From NCBI GenBank assembly GCA_964390565.1, contig CAYMII010000029.1:1-47137 (forward strand): a stretch of DNA of 47,137 nucleotides. Reading direction: 5' to 3'. Below, piece by piece: positions 18,109-26,011 of this stretch; within the stretch, counting starts at the first letter, position 1; every line of letters begins with the position of its first letter. This stretch comes from UBA8529 sp964390565 (GTDB lineage Bacteria; Bacteroidota; Bacteroidia; Bacteroidales; Tenuifilaceae). The position numbers and the translations under genes were made by a program. The notes below the pieces were generated by a model. It did not search any database. It was given only the letters and a program-made list of their open reading frames with translations, and was not told the origin of the DNA.

Positions 18109-18587
18109 TATTCAGCCCCCTTCTTTAAGGTTGAACCTTCTTTATTTAGAGTTTTCACAAGTTTATTCTTGTTGAAAACAGCATGTTCGAATTTATTCGA
18201 GAAAACAATTGCATCCGATGGACAAACTTTTACGCACAATCCACAAAATGTACACATCCCTAGATTATAGATGTAGGTGTCAAGTGCCTTTTTCTTTTTT
18301 CCATCTGGTGTTTCGTTGATAACAGTTTTTACGATAATTGTTCCATTCGGACAATTCATCTCGCAAATTCCGCAACCAGTACACTGATGCTCGTTTTTCT
18401 CGTTGTGAGGCATCACCAATTCTCCCTTGGTGCGCTCAAACATCTGTAATTTCTTACGATTCTCAGGATATTGCTGGGTCACAATTTTCCAAGGCTTAAA
18501 AAAGTAAGCCCCAGTAACCTTCATCCCAGTCCATAGCGACTTGAGAGCGAAGAAAATAGATTTGAAGTAGTTATATATTTCTCTCAT
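18108..18587 (-). CDS. nuoI: Complex I iron-sulfur subunit I
   Basis: The 159-residue protein carries two [4Fe-4S] clusters (N6a and N6b) that pass electrons towards NuoB. Cysteines 69, 72, 75, 79 (CTGCGICEMNC) and 112, 115, 118, 122 (CTFCGLCVKVC) form the two ferredoxin motifs. I chose ATG 18587 because it overlaps the nuoH stop as ATGA, a usual coupling. A TTG 15 bases upstream would give five extra residues inside nuoH. A basic amphipathic N-terminus attaches the protein to the membrane arm. Confidence 0.94.
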   Translation of the reverse strand: MREIYNYFKSIFFALKSLWTGMKVTGAYFFKPWKIVTQQYPENRKKLQMFERTKGELVMPHNEKNEHQCTGCGICEMNCPNGTIIVKTVINETPDGKKKKALDTYIYNLGMCTFCGLCVKVCPSDAIVFSNKFEHAVFNKNKLVKTLNKEGSTLKKGAE

Positions 18588-19684
18588 AATCCAATATACC
18601 AACCCATTAAGACAATAAATGCCATTATTAGAATGTTAACCAAGCTGATTGGAAGTAAAAATTTCCATTCAAGATTTAAAAGCTGGTCGATTCGCAAACG
18701 TGGGAATGTCCACTTAAACCACATCATTATAAGAATGATAACTGCAGTTTTGCCGATATACCATAGAACTGGAGGAATAAAATCCATTACATGGTTAAAG
18801 CTTTCAAGTCCTGGTATATGTAAAGGCATCCAACCACCCCAGAAAATGGTAGCAGCTAACGATGCAACAATAAACATGTTCATGTACTCTGCAAGGAAGA
18901 AGAATGCAAACTTAATCCCCGAATACTCAGTGTGGAAACCAGCAGCCAATTCCGATTCTGCCTCAGCAAGGTCGAAAGGGCCACGGTTTGTTTCAGCTGT
19001 AGCAGCAATCATATAAATTATGAATGCAGTAATTGCAGGAAAGTGTCCTTTGAAAATAAACCAAAGATCTCTTTGTTGTTCAACAATTACTGAAAGTTGC
19101 ATGCTTCCTGCTAAAACGCAGATGGCTATAAGAGACATACCAACCGAAAGTTCGTAGCTGATAATCTGCGCACCGCTACGCATTGCTCCTAATAAAGAGT
19201 ATTTGCTGTTACTCGACCATCCTGCAAGCAGTATACCAACAACCCCCATCGACGAAATGGCCATCACATAAAATACCCCGATGTTTAGGTCGATTGGGTG
19301 AAGCCCTTTTGCAAAAGGTATTGCTGCAAGAGCAAGAAATGAAGTGACAATTACAATAAACGGCGCAAGGTTGAATAGAAGCTTGTCTGCCTGTTTAATT
19401 GAAATAATCTCCTTCATAAGGAGTTTAATAAGGTCGGCAATAGTTTGGAAGAAACCATAAGGTCCAACCCTGTTAGGTCCTACGCGGTTTTGAATGAATG
19501 CGCAAACCTTACGTTCGGCATACACCAAGTATAACCCAACAACAGCATAGAATGCCAGGAATAACACTCCTACAATAACCATCTCCCAAACAGTAGCCCA
19601 AAACGGGGAGCACGCTCCGCGTAAAGTAGCATCAACCCATTGGGTAAAGCCTGTAAAGTCGTAGATACTAAAAGTAAATGGCAT
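18584..19684 (-). CDS. nuoH: Complex I subunit H
   Basis: The 366-residue protein is the ND1-like subunit at the junction of the membrane and peripheral arms, where the quinone-binding channel opens. Diagnostic stretches are YAERKVCAFIQNRVGPNRVGP near 51-71, SELAAGFHTEYSGIKFAFFF, and FKWTFPRLRIDQLL near the end. The segment ATAETNRGPFDLAEAESEL holds the conserved acidic residues of the E-channel. The TGA stop overlaps nuoI (ATGA), and the gene begins 23 bases after nuoD. Confidence 0.95.
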   Translation of the reverse strand: MPFTFSIYDFTGFTQWVDATLRGACSPFWATVWEMVIVGVLFLAFYAVVGLYLVYAERKVCAFIQNRVGPNRVGPYGFFQTIADLIKLLMKEIISIKQADKLLFNLAPFIVIVTSFLALAAIPFAKGLHPIDLNIGVFYVMAISSMGVVGILLAGWSSNSKYSLLGAMRSGAQIISYELSVGMSLIAICVLAGSMQLSVIVEQQRDLWFIFKGHFPAITAFIIYMIAATAETNRGPFDLAEAESELAAGFHTEYSGIKFAFFFLAEYMNMFIVASLAATIFWGGWMPLHIPGLESFNHVMDFIPPVLWYIGKTAVIILIMMWFKWTFPRLRIDQLLNLEWKFLLPISLVNILIMAFIVLMGWYIGL

Positions 19685-19707
19685 AACGTTCGTATTCTAT
19701 CGGTTGA

Positions 19708-20829
19708 TTATCTGTCAATATCAGGAATTACATAGTCAAGCGAGCCGCCAATTGCAATTAAATCGGCAATCTTATGGCCTCTGGTCAGTGCATCTAGCGC
19801 TGAAAGGTTGCTAAAGTTAGGCGAACGGAACTTCATACGGTAAGGATTCTTTTCCCCTTTACTTATGATGTAAACGCCAAACTCTCCACGAGCTGCTTCA
19901 ACTCTTTGGTAGTACTCTCCTTCTGGTAATTTAATAATTGGCTTCATCTTAACGGCGAAGTCTCCATCAGGGATGTTATCAATAAGTTGTTCAATGATAT
20001 TCATCGATTCGCGCATCTCATCTATACGAACCATGTAGCGAGCATAGGTATCGCCTTCGGTACGAAGTACCTCGTTAAACTTAACCTTATCGTATGCATG
20101 GTAAGGATGATGTTTACGTACATCGCAAGAGAAACCGCTACCACGACCCGATGGGCCAGTCATACCAAATGAAATAGCCTCTTCCTTGCTCATCTTACCA
20201 ATTCCTTTGGCTCTTTCCATCATAATGATATTGCCAGATAGCAACTCATCGTATTCAGGAAGAATTTTACGGAAATATTTGATGAACTCTTTTACATTAT
20301 GCTGGAAACTTGGATGAATATCGGCCATTAAGCCACCAGGACAATAGTAACTTTGGATTAAACGACTACCTGTAGTTTCTTCGAAAATATCGAGAATTTT
20401 TTCACGATCGCGAAGCCCGTAGAAGAAGCAGGTTAATCCGCCAAGGTCCATACCAAATGAACACCACCATAATTGATGCGAAGCGATCCTCGCAAGTTCA
20501 TCCATGATTGTGCGAATTACCTTTACTCTTTCTGGTACTTCGATATCAAGTGCTTTTTCAACAGCAAGGCAAACTGCAGCATTATTCATATGTGCAGAGA
20601 GGTAGTCGAGCCTATCGGTAAGGTGAATAATTTGCTGATAGGTCATTGATTCTGACATCTTCTCGATTCCGCGATGGATGTAGCCGCAATGTGGTTCGAC
20701 TTTATTAACCATCTCACCTTTAAGCGATAGAACAAGCCTTAACACACCATGGGTTGATGGGTGTTGAGGTCCCATGTTAATGGAAATCTCTTGGTCGTCG
20801 GCCTCTTTTAATATTATCTCTTCAGTCAT
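19708..20829 (-). CDS. nuoD: Complex I 49-kDa-type subunit D
   Basis: The 373-residue protein is homologous to the large subunit of [NiFe] hydrogenases and forms most of the quinone site with NuoB. The N-terminus has NMGPQHPSTHGVLRL with the conserved quinone-site His, then EPHCGYIHRGIEK. The C-terminus ends in DYVIPDIDR, the usual end of NuoD. It is separate from nuoC (29-base gap), unlike the fused nuoCD of enterobacteria. Confidence 0.95.
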   Translation of the reverse strand: MTEEIILKEADDQEISINMGPQHPSTHGVLRLVLSLKGEMVNKVEPHCGYIHRGIEKMSESMTYQQIIHLTDRLDYLSAHMNNAAVCLAVEKALDIEVPERVKVIRTIMDELARIASHQLWWCSFGMDLGGLTCFFYGLRDREKILDIFEETTGSRLIQSYYCPGGLMADIHPSFQHNVKEFIKYFRKILPEYDELLSGNIIMMERAKGIGKMSKEEAISFGMTGPSGRGSGFSCDVRKHHPYHAYDKVKFNEVLRTEGDTYARYMVRIDEMRESMNIIEQLIDNIPDGDFAVKMKPIIKLPEGEYYQRVEAARGEFGVYIISKGEKNPYRMKFRSPNFSNLSALDALTRGHKIADLIAIGGSLDYVIPDIDR

Positions 20830-20858
20830 AGTTTAAGTGCCTAAAGTGTCTAGGTTAC

Positions 20859-21311
20859 CTAGTATTTCGCATTAGCAGCATTATCGTAATCCTTGCGTAA
20901 AGGATAGCCACTCCATTCCTCATCGAGGAAAATTCTGCGTAAATCGGGGTGATTTGTAAAGTTGATTCCTAAGAAATCGAATGCTTCTCTTTCGTGGAAT
21001 TCGGCAGTTCTCCAAATATCGCAAATGGTTGGTATTTGAGGATTCTGTCTATCAGTTGCAACTTTAATAACCACAACATGGTGATAGGTAGTCGATTCTA
21101 AATGGTAAACTGCCCCAAGGGTATCACCATAATCAACGCCTGTTAGGTTAAATAGATAGTCGAAAGCCAACTCTTTGCTCTCCTTTAAACCTTTTGCAAG
21201 GTTATACCATTTTTCGGGAGTAACAGATACGTTTAAGTACTGCTTACCCTCTTCGATGGTTGCGGTTGGTTCAAGCTTTGCTATGCTATCTTTCAATTCC
21301 TGGTTTGTCAT
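20859..21311 (-). CDS. nuoC: Complex I 30-kDa-type subunit C
   Basis: The 150-residue protein is a peripheral-arm scaffold subunit next to NuoD. The signature is REAFDFLGINFTNHPDLRRI followed by GYPLRKDY. It is shorter than many NuoC proteins (about 160-200) but contains the whole core domain. It starts 18 bases after nuoB. Confidence 0.92.
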   Translation of the reverse strand: MTNQELKDSIAKLEPTATIEEGKQYLNVSVTPEKWYNLAKGLKESKELAFDYLFNLTGVDYGDTLGAVYHLESTTYHHVVVIKVATDRQNPQIPTICDIWRTAEFHEREAFDFLGINFTNHPDLRRIFLDEEWSGYPLRKDYDNAANAKY

Positions 21312-21329
21312 ACGTTCAGGATGAAATCG

Positions 21330-21872
21330 TTATTTATCTTTTTTAATAAATGCGCTCTCAGTCTTAATCTTGCGCTGAAGCTGCATTACACCGTAAAGCA
21401 ATGCTTCGGGTCTTGGAGGACAACCTGGAACGTAAACATCCACAGGAATAACCTTATCAACACCCTGCACAACGGAATATGAATTAACGAATGGACCCCC
21501 AGAGATTGCGCAGGCGCCCATTGCAATTACATACTTTGGATCTGGCATCTGGTCGTACAAACGCTTAAGCACAGGAGCCATTTTTGGAACAATTGTCCCT
21601 GCTACAACAATCACATCAGCTTGACGGGGGCTAGCGCGATAAACCTCAATCCCGAAACGGGCAAAGTCGTGTCGTGCTGCGCCGGTTGCCATCATCTCAA
21701 TACCACAACAGCTGGTAGCAAAGGTCAAAGGCCAGATGCTATTGCTCCGACCCCAGTTAATAATACCATCGAGTGTTGTGAAAAGAATGTTACCGCCTGA
21801 TTGCTTGAAGAGTTCGAGGCCTTCGTTATCCTCAAAATCCTCATACTTCATGGATTTAATTTTTACTCCCAT
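21330..21872 (-). CDS. nuoB: Complex I iron-sulfur subunit B
   Basis: The 180-residue protein holds cluster N2, the last electron donor to quinone. The four ligands are visible: adjacent Cys55-Cys56 (ATSCCGIEMM), Cys121 (AMGACAISGG) and Cys151 (YVPGCPPRPE). ATG 21872 overlaps the end of nuoA by 10 bases. A later in-frame ATG (residue 8) is possible, but the longer N-terminus is common. Confidence 0.95.
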   Translation of the reverse strand: MGVKIKSMKYEDFEDNEGLELFKQSGGNILFTTLDGIINWGRSNSIWPLTFATSCCGIEMMATGAARHDFARFGIEVYRASPRQADVIVVAGTIVPKMAPVLKRLYDQMPDPKYVIAMGACAISGGPFVNSYSVVQGVDKVIPVDVYVPGCPPRPEALLYGVMQLQRKIKTESAFIKKDK

Positions 21873-22213
21873 ATCAACGCCTTTTTCTTCCAGGCATACA
21901 TAAGGCCTAGAACAAGTACAAAGAAGAATATCACAATTTCAATGAATGCTGCCATCCCTAAATCTCTCATAACAACCGACCATGGGAAAACAAAAACTGC
22001 TTCCACGTCGAACACTAGAAAGATGATAGCAAACAGGTAGTAACCCACGTTAAATTGTAACCAGGTTAAACCTTTTGTTGGGATACCGCACTCGTAAGGA
22101 TCGTGCTTTACTGGATTGGTTGACGAGGGGGCTGCATAATTCGAAAAGATTATTGCTCCTCCTACAAGTACAACCGCTACGATAAAGAATAGAATTAAGA
22201 ATTCGCCACTCAT
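21863..22213 (-). CDS. nuoA: Complex I subunit A
   Basis: The protein has 116 residues from ATG 22213 (MSGEFLILFF). It is the ND3-like subunit with three membrane helices and the loop between helices 1 and 2 containing KHDPYECGIPTKG, whose Cys sits near the quinone cavity. A longer frame back to TTG 22237 exists. That TTG lies inside the -7 promoter element, so transcription would start downstream of it and the ATG is the likely start. It is the first gene of the 11-gene nuo operon. Confidence 0.93.
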   Translation of the reverse strand: MSGEFLILFFIVAVVLVGGAIIFSNYAAPSSTNPVKHDPYECGIPTKGLTWLQFNVGYYLFAIIFLVFDVEAVFVFPWSVVMRDLGMAAFIEIVIFFFVLVLGLMYAWKKKALIWE

Positions 22214-22234
22214 AGCCTTTAAGATTTCAAAGCG

Positions 22235-22265
22235 CAAATGTAAATTTTCGATTTAACAATACATA
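22235..22265 (-). promoter_or_regulatory. Promoter of the nuo operon
   Basis: On the minus strand TACATTTG (22242-22235) matches TAnnTTTG exactly. TATG (22265-22262), three of four to TTTG, stands 19 bases upstream. The predicted start near 22228 leaves a leader of about 15 bases before the nuoA ATG at 22213. Confidence 0.6.
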
Positions 22266-22386
22266 ACACTTTAAGGATTTACTAAAGCAGCTTAAACAAT
22301 GATATATATCAATTATTGAATATAATTATTGATTATCAGTACATTATAATTACAATATACACCTCTTTATATTAATATATGCAAAT

Positions 22387-22416
22387 AAAAAGTCCTCACT
22401 TGAAAGTGAGGACTTT
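22387..22416 (-). terminator. Terminator after the NSS transporter and its small subunit
   Basis: AGTCCTCACT (22391-22400) pairs perfectly with AGTGAGGACT (22405-22414) around a 4-base loop. On the minus strand it is followed by a T-rich tail. It isolates the transporter unit from the nuo promoter downstream. Confidence 0.9.
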
Positions 22417-22447
22417 AATACCAAGTATTTATTAAGACTATTTCAAT

Positions 22448-22552
22448 CTAGTCTTTCTGCTTACTGAACAAAATCTTAATAAAGAAATAAGCCGTGAAGA
22501 AGATAATTACACCCCACACTAAAATAAGTGTTATTAACGCTGAAGTATTCAT
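22448..22552 (-). CDS. MetS-like small subunit of the NSS transporter, 34 residues
   Basis: The 34-residue ORF begins MNTSALITLILVWGVIIFF and continues as one membrane helix ending in a short charged tail (SKQKD). NSS-family amino-acid transporters of the MetP type are paired with tiny one-helix MetS proteins, and in Bacteroidota such ORFs follow the transporter gene. Here it begins 11 bases after the transporter stop and ends 32 bases before the terminator hairpin, so the two share a transcript. It is too short for usual gene-calling limits. Topology and position make the call convincing. Confidence 0.8.
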   Translation of the reverse strand: MNTSALITLILVWGVIIFFTAYFFIKILFSKQKD

Positions 22553-22563
22553 ATCAATATTTT

Positions 22564-24387
22564 TTAAAGTGTATTATTTTTTAACCGTCTACGATATGCA
22601 TAGTAAACCATAAAGCAGATTACTACAAAAAGCGAAACTAAAAGAATTCGAGCCATATCGCTGTAAAATACCTTATTTACGATTTTCCCTTTAAATATAG
22701 GCTCGCCTTTAGCAACTTGCTGCTCGGGTTTAACTAATACTTCAAAACCATCTTCAACTAGATAAGAGGTTGAAGAACCATTGGCGCCATCTATTTGTAA
22801 GAAGTTTTGTTTATTCTCAAGAATTACACCTTTAGCGGTACCATCAACTTCGGAGTAGAATTCATTTGCAAAATATGTATTGTTATATTCAACGCCTTTA
22901 TGAAGAATTTGACCCAAAATACTTTCGCCATGCAATGTCCAACCGCTGAAGCTTAACTTGCTCCAGTCGTCTTTAGCAGGGCGAATTAATGAAGAAACAA
23001 AAACGATGATAAGCACAACGGGTGTTACGTACTTCAATACATATTTAAAGAAACGTGGCACATTGATATCAGCGCCTCTTGTTATTTCTTCCCAGCCCCT
23101 ATCGAGTTTAAATACCCAGGCAAACATTATCGCCTCAAGCATTGCAAATACAAACAGGGCAACCGTTCCCGCCCAATAGTCGTATTCATCAAAAACTCCT
23201 TGCTGGAAGAAAAGAACGGTTGGTATGCCCATTAAAAGAATTATACCCCCAAAGCCTAATGCAGCCCTCCCCTTTTTCCAGCCAAATTCATCCTGAAGAA
23301 AACCTACAACAGGTGTTCCCATTGCCAACGACGAGGTTATACCCGCAAAGAAGAGCAATCCAAAGAATGCAACGCCTGCTAGCGCAGACATAATTGGACC
23401 CCATTGCTCGAATAGGAATGGCATTGTTCTAAAGCCTAGACCTAAACCGCCTAAATTTGTTAACTCAACAACTCTATCAATTCCAAAATATCCTATTGCT
23501 ATAGGAATAATAATCGAACTCCCAAGTACTATCTCAACAAACTCATTCATAAAACCTGCCGACATGGCGTTACAAGCAATATCATCATTCTTGCGAACAT
23601 AAGATGCGTATGCCTGAATACAGCCCATCCCAACCGAAAGGGTGAAGAAAATTTGTCCAGCTGCAGCAAGCCAAACCTTTGGGTTGGCTAGCGATGAGTA
23701 ATCGGGTGTCCAAAGGAAGTTAAGACCTTTTAACCCATCAAAAACAGCACCATCAGATCCTGCTTTTAGAGTAATACCTTTAATTGCTAGGAAAATTCCG
23801 AATACAATAAGAAGTGGAACCCCAATTTTAGCTGCTTTTTCAATACCCCCGCTTAACCCCTTACTTAAAATCCATACGTTAAGAGCCAGACATATCACAA
23901 AAAAAACGATTGCCTCATAAGGAATACCAGTTGTTGATGTTGTTACATCGAGATAACCGCTAAAGAATGATGCTACCTGATGCTGGGTCATCCCATCAAA
24001 TGTTCCAAAGATTGAGTGAAACACATAGGAGATTGTCCAACTCTCCATGTAGCAGTAATATGATGCAATGGCTATGTTGCTGAAAATACCGAATACCCCA
24101 ACATACATCCAAATGGCTTTATTATTTCCCATTTTACGCATCATAAGCGGGGTTGAATGGTAACCAAAGGAACCTCCGTATCGACCAGTAGACCACTCAA
24201 TTAGAACCAAGGGTAAACCAAGTATCAAAAGGCTTACTAAATAGGGAATAATGAAGGCACCACCGCCATTTTGAACCGCTTGAACAGGAAAGCGGAGAAA
24301 GTTACCGAAACCAACGGCATTTCCGGCCATGGCAAGCACTAACCCTAATCGGGTTCCCCATGCTTCGGTTTTTACGCTGCTACTCAT
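22564..24387 (-). CDS. Sodium-dependent NSS (SNF) family amino-acid transporter
   Basis: The 607-residue polytopic protein belongs to the neurotransmitter:sodium symporter family, which imports amino acids with Na+. The N-terminus has WGTRLGLVLAMAGNAVGFGN and LRFPVQAVQNGGGAF, the TM1 unwound region that binds Na+ and substrate, and GLPLVLIEWSTGR follows. The usual NSS core extends to about residue 470. A hydrophilic stretch of about 90 residues (475-570) then comes before a last helix (575-597). In that stretch EDGFEVLVKPEQQVAKGEPI resembles a lipoyl/barrel-sandwich hybrid fold. The following MetS-like ORF supports a MetP-type transporter. The substrate is not known. Confidence 0.9.
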   Translation of the reverse strand: MSSSVKTEAWGTRLGLVLAMAGNAVGFGNFLRFPVQAVQNGGGAFIIPYLVSLLILGLPLVLIEWSTGRYGGSFGYHSTPLMMRKMGNNKAIWMYVGVFGIFSNIAIASYYCYMESWTISYVFHSIFGTFDGMTQHQVASFFSGYLDVTTSTTGIPYEAIVFFVICLALNVWILSKGLSGGIEKAAKIGVPLLIVFGIFLAIKGITLKAGSDGAVFDGLKGLNFLWTPDYSSLANPKVWLAAAGQIFFTLSVGMGCIQAYASYVRKNDDIACNAMSAGFMNEFVEIVLGSSIIIPIAIGYFGIDRVVELTNLGGLGLGFRTMPFLFEQWGPIMSALAGVAFFGLLFFAGITSSLAMGTPVVGFLQDEFGWKKGRAALGFGGIILLMGIPTVLFFQQGVFDEYDYWAGTVALFVFAMLEAIMFAWVFKLDRGWEEITRGADINVPRFFKYVLKYVTPVVLIIVFVSSLIRPAKDDWSKLSFSGWTLHGESILGQILHKGVEYNNTYFANEFYSEVDGTAKGVILENKQNFLQIDGANGSSTSYLVEDGFEVLVKPEQQVAKGEPIFKGKIVNKVFYSDMARILLVSLFVVICFMVYYAYRRRLKNNTL

Positions 24388-24645
24388 TTTGGGTTTAAGG
24401 TTTTAGGGTTTGGTAAATTTTTTAGGATTTTAAAGATTGCACTTTTTTTTATCGAAAAAAATGAATTCTATCATTATTAATTTAACTATAGCGAATATCT
24501 ATTGAGACTCGCCTTGAAAGGAGTTGTTTAATTTTGCTTTAACTTTTTTGAAACTTTTAACCTATCTTTTCTGTTAAAATTGATCTATTTAACCCAAATT
24601 TGTGAAATTAATCGATATAGTTCCTAACTGAAAATTAAAAAAACA

Positions 24646-25881
24646 ATGAAAAAGGTAGTTATTATTGGTATCTCTGTAGTAGTGGTTGTTTTAATTGTAC
24701 TCCAGCTGCTGCGACCAAAGTTTGCTGAGAGCGAATTCCAAAAAGGTAAAACCCTGCTCGATTCAGCCAGATACGAAGAAGCTATTGCAAGCTTCGACAA
24801 AGCGATTTGGTACAAGAAAAACCCAATCTACTTCAACTTCAAAGGTCTTGCTAACTCAGGATTAGGAAAGGATTCAATAGCAGTAATCGATTTCAACAAA
24901 GCAATTGAACTTAATTCAACGGTTGCAGAATACTACCTTAACCGTGGTGTTTCTTATCGTAAACTTAAAAAGTATGATATTTCCCTTCAAGATATCAACA
25001 AAACTATTGAACTTAATGATAAATACGCGAAAGCGTATTACAACAGGGGTCTATTAATGGCTTCTCAAATGAAGTTTGATGAAGCGGTTAAGGATTATAA
25101 CAAGAGTATTGAGTTAGATGGTTCGAACCTTGAGGCATATTACAGCCGTGGCGAATCGCGCTCGAACCTAAACGATTTCATGGGAGCAATAAGTGATTAT
25201 GATAAGATGATAGAAGGGGCAAACGCTACTGCTGATGCATACAAAAAGCGTGGAACTTTTAAACTAAACATTCAAGATTTTTCAGGGGCTGAATCAGATT
25301 TAAGCAAGGCGTCAGAAATGGATAAGAACGATAAGGAGATATTTTACAACCTTGGTCAAGCAAAGTTCAACTTAAACAAGTATGATGAAGCGATTGAGGT
25401 TCTTAATAAAGCCATTAAAATCGATAATAACTATAGTGTTGCTTACGGCCTAAAAGGAGGAACACTACTAAAGAAAGGCGATTTTAAGGCTGCAATCAAA
25501 GAATTCAACAAAGCTATAGAATTACACTCAACCTATCCAAAAGCATACTATGGACGAGGAGTTGCAAAAGCATTATCACAAGATTATAAAGGATCAATTG
25601 TTGATTTCACAACAACCATCAGTTTAGATAAAGACTTTGCTCAAGCTTATTACAATCGTGCTGTTTCTAAAGCAATACTTGGCCAACACAAAGAAGCTTT
25701 ACCTGATTATGATTTCATAATTTCAAAAGATCCTAGATACGCCGAAGCGTACTTTAATCGTGGCATTTCGAAGATGAATGTAAAGGATAACGAAGGTGGT
25801 TGCGCTGATTTTAAAATGGCTGTTGAGTTAGGCTATAAACCTGCGGAACCAATGCTTAAAATGTATTGTGGAAGTAAATAA
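24646..25881 (+). CDS. Membrane-anchored tetratricopeptide-repeat protein
   Basis: The 411-residue protein has an N-terminal signal anchor (MKKVVIIGISVVVVVLIVL) and then about eleven TPR units of 34 residues to the end, for example AYYNRGLLMASQMKFDEAVKDY. The repeats should form a superhelix in the periplasm that binds partner proteins. The repeats have diverged in sequence but keep the TPR consensus positions. It is transcribed alone: the divergent NSS gene is 258 bases away (no clear element recognised there) and a strong terminator follows. The partners are unknown. Confidence 0.88.
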   Translation: MKKVVIIGISVVVVVLIVLQLLRPKFAESEFQKGKTLLDSARYEEAIASFDKAIWYKKNPIYFNFKGLANSGLGKDSIAVIDFNKAIELNSTVAEYYLNRGVSYRKLKKYDISLQDINKTIELNDKYAKAYYNRGLLMASQMKFDEAVKDYNKSIELDGSNLEAYYSRGESRSNLNDFMGAISDYDKMIEGANATADAYKKRGTFKLNIQDFSGAESDLSKASEMDKNDKEIFYNLGQAKFNLNKYDEAIEVLNKAIKIDNNYSVAYGLKGGTLLKKGDFKAAIKEFNKAIELHSTYPKAYYGRGVAKALSQDYKGSIVDFTTTISLDKDFAQAYYNRAVSKAILGQHKEALPDYDFIISKDPRYAEAYFNRGISKMNVKDNEGGCADFKMAVELGYKPAEPMLKMYCGSK

Positions 25882-25905
25882 TTAAAATATTACATCCCAT
25901 TATTC

Positions 25906-25940
25906 AAGAAAGCGTAGTTTTAAGCTACGCTTTCTTTTTT
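25906..25940 (+). terminator. Terminator of the TPR gene
   Basis: A perfect 12-base stem (25906-25917 with 25925-25936) with a 7-base loop ends in six T. It lies 24 bases after the stop codon. Confidence 0.93.
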
Positions 25941-26011
25941 ATTTTTGCCCAACTAATTTTGACAAAATAATTAGTAACTTCATACGCATTAATATCTCTA
26001 ATCAATTTACT

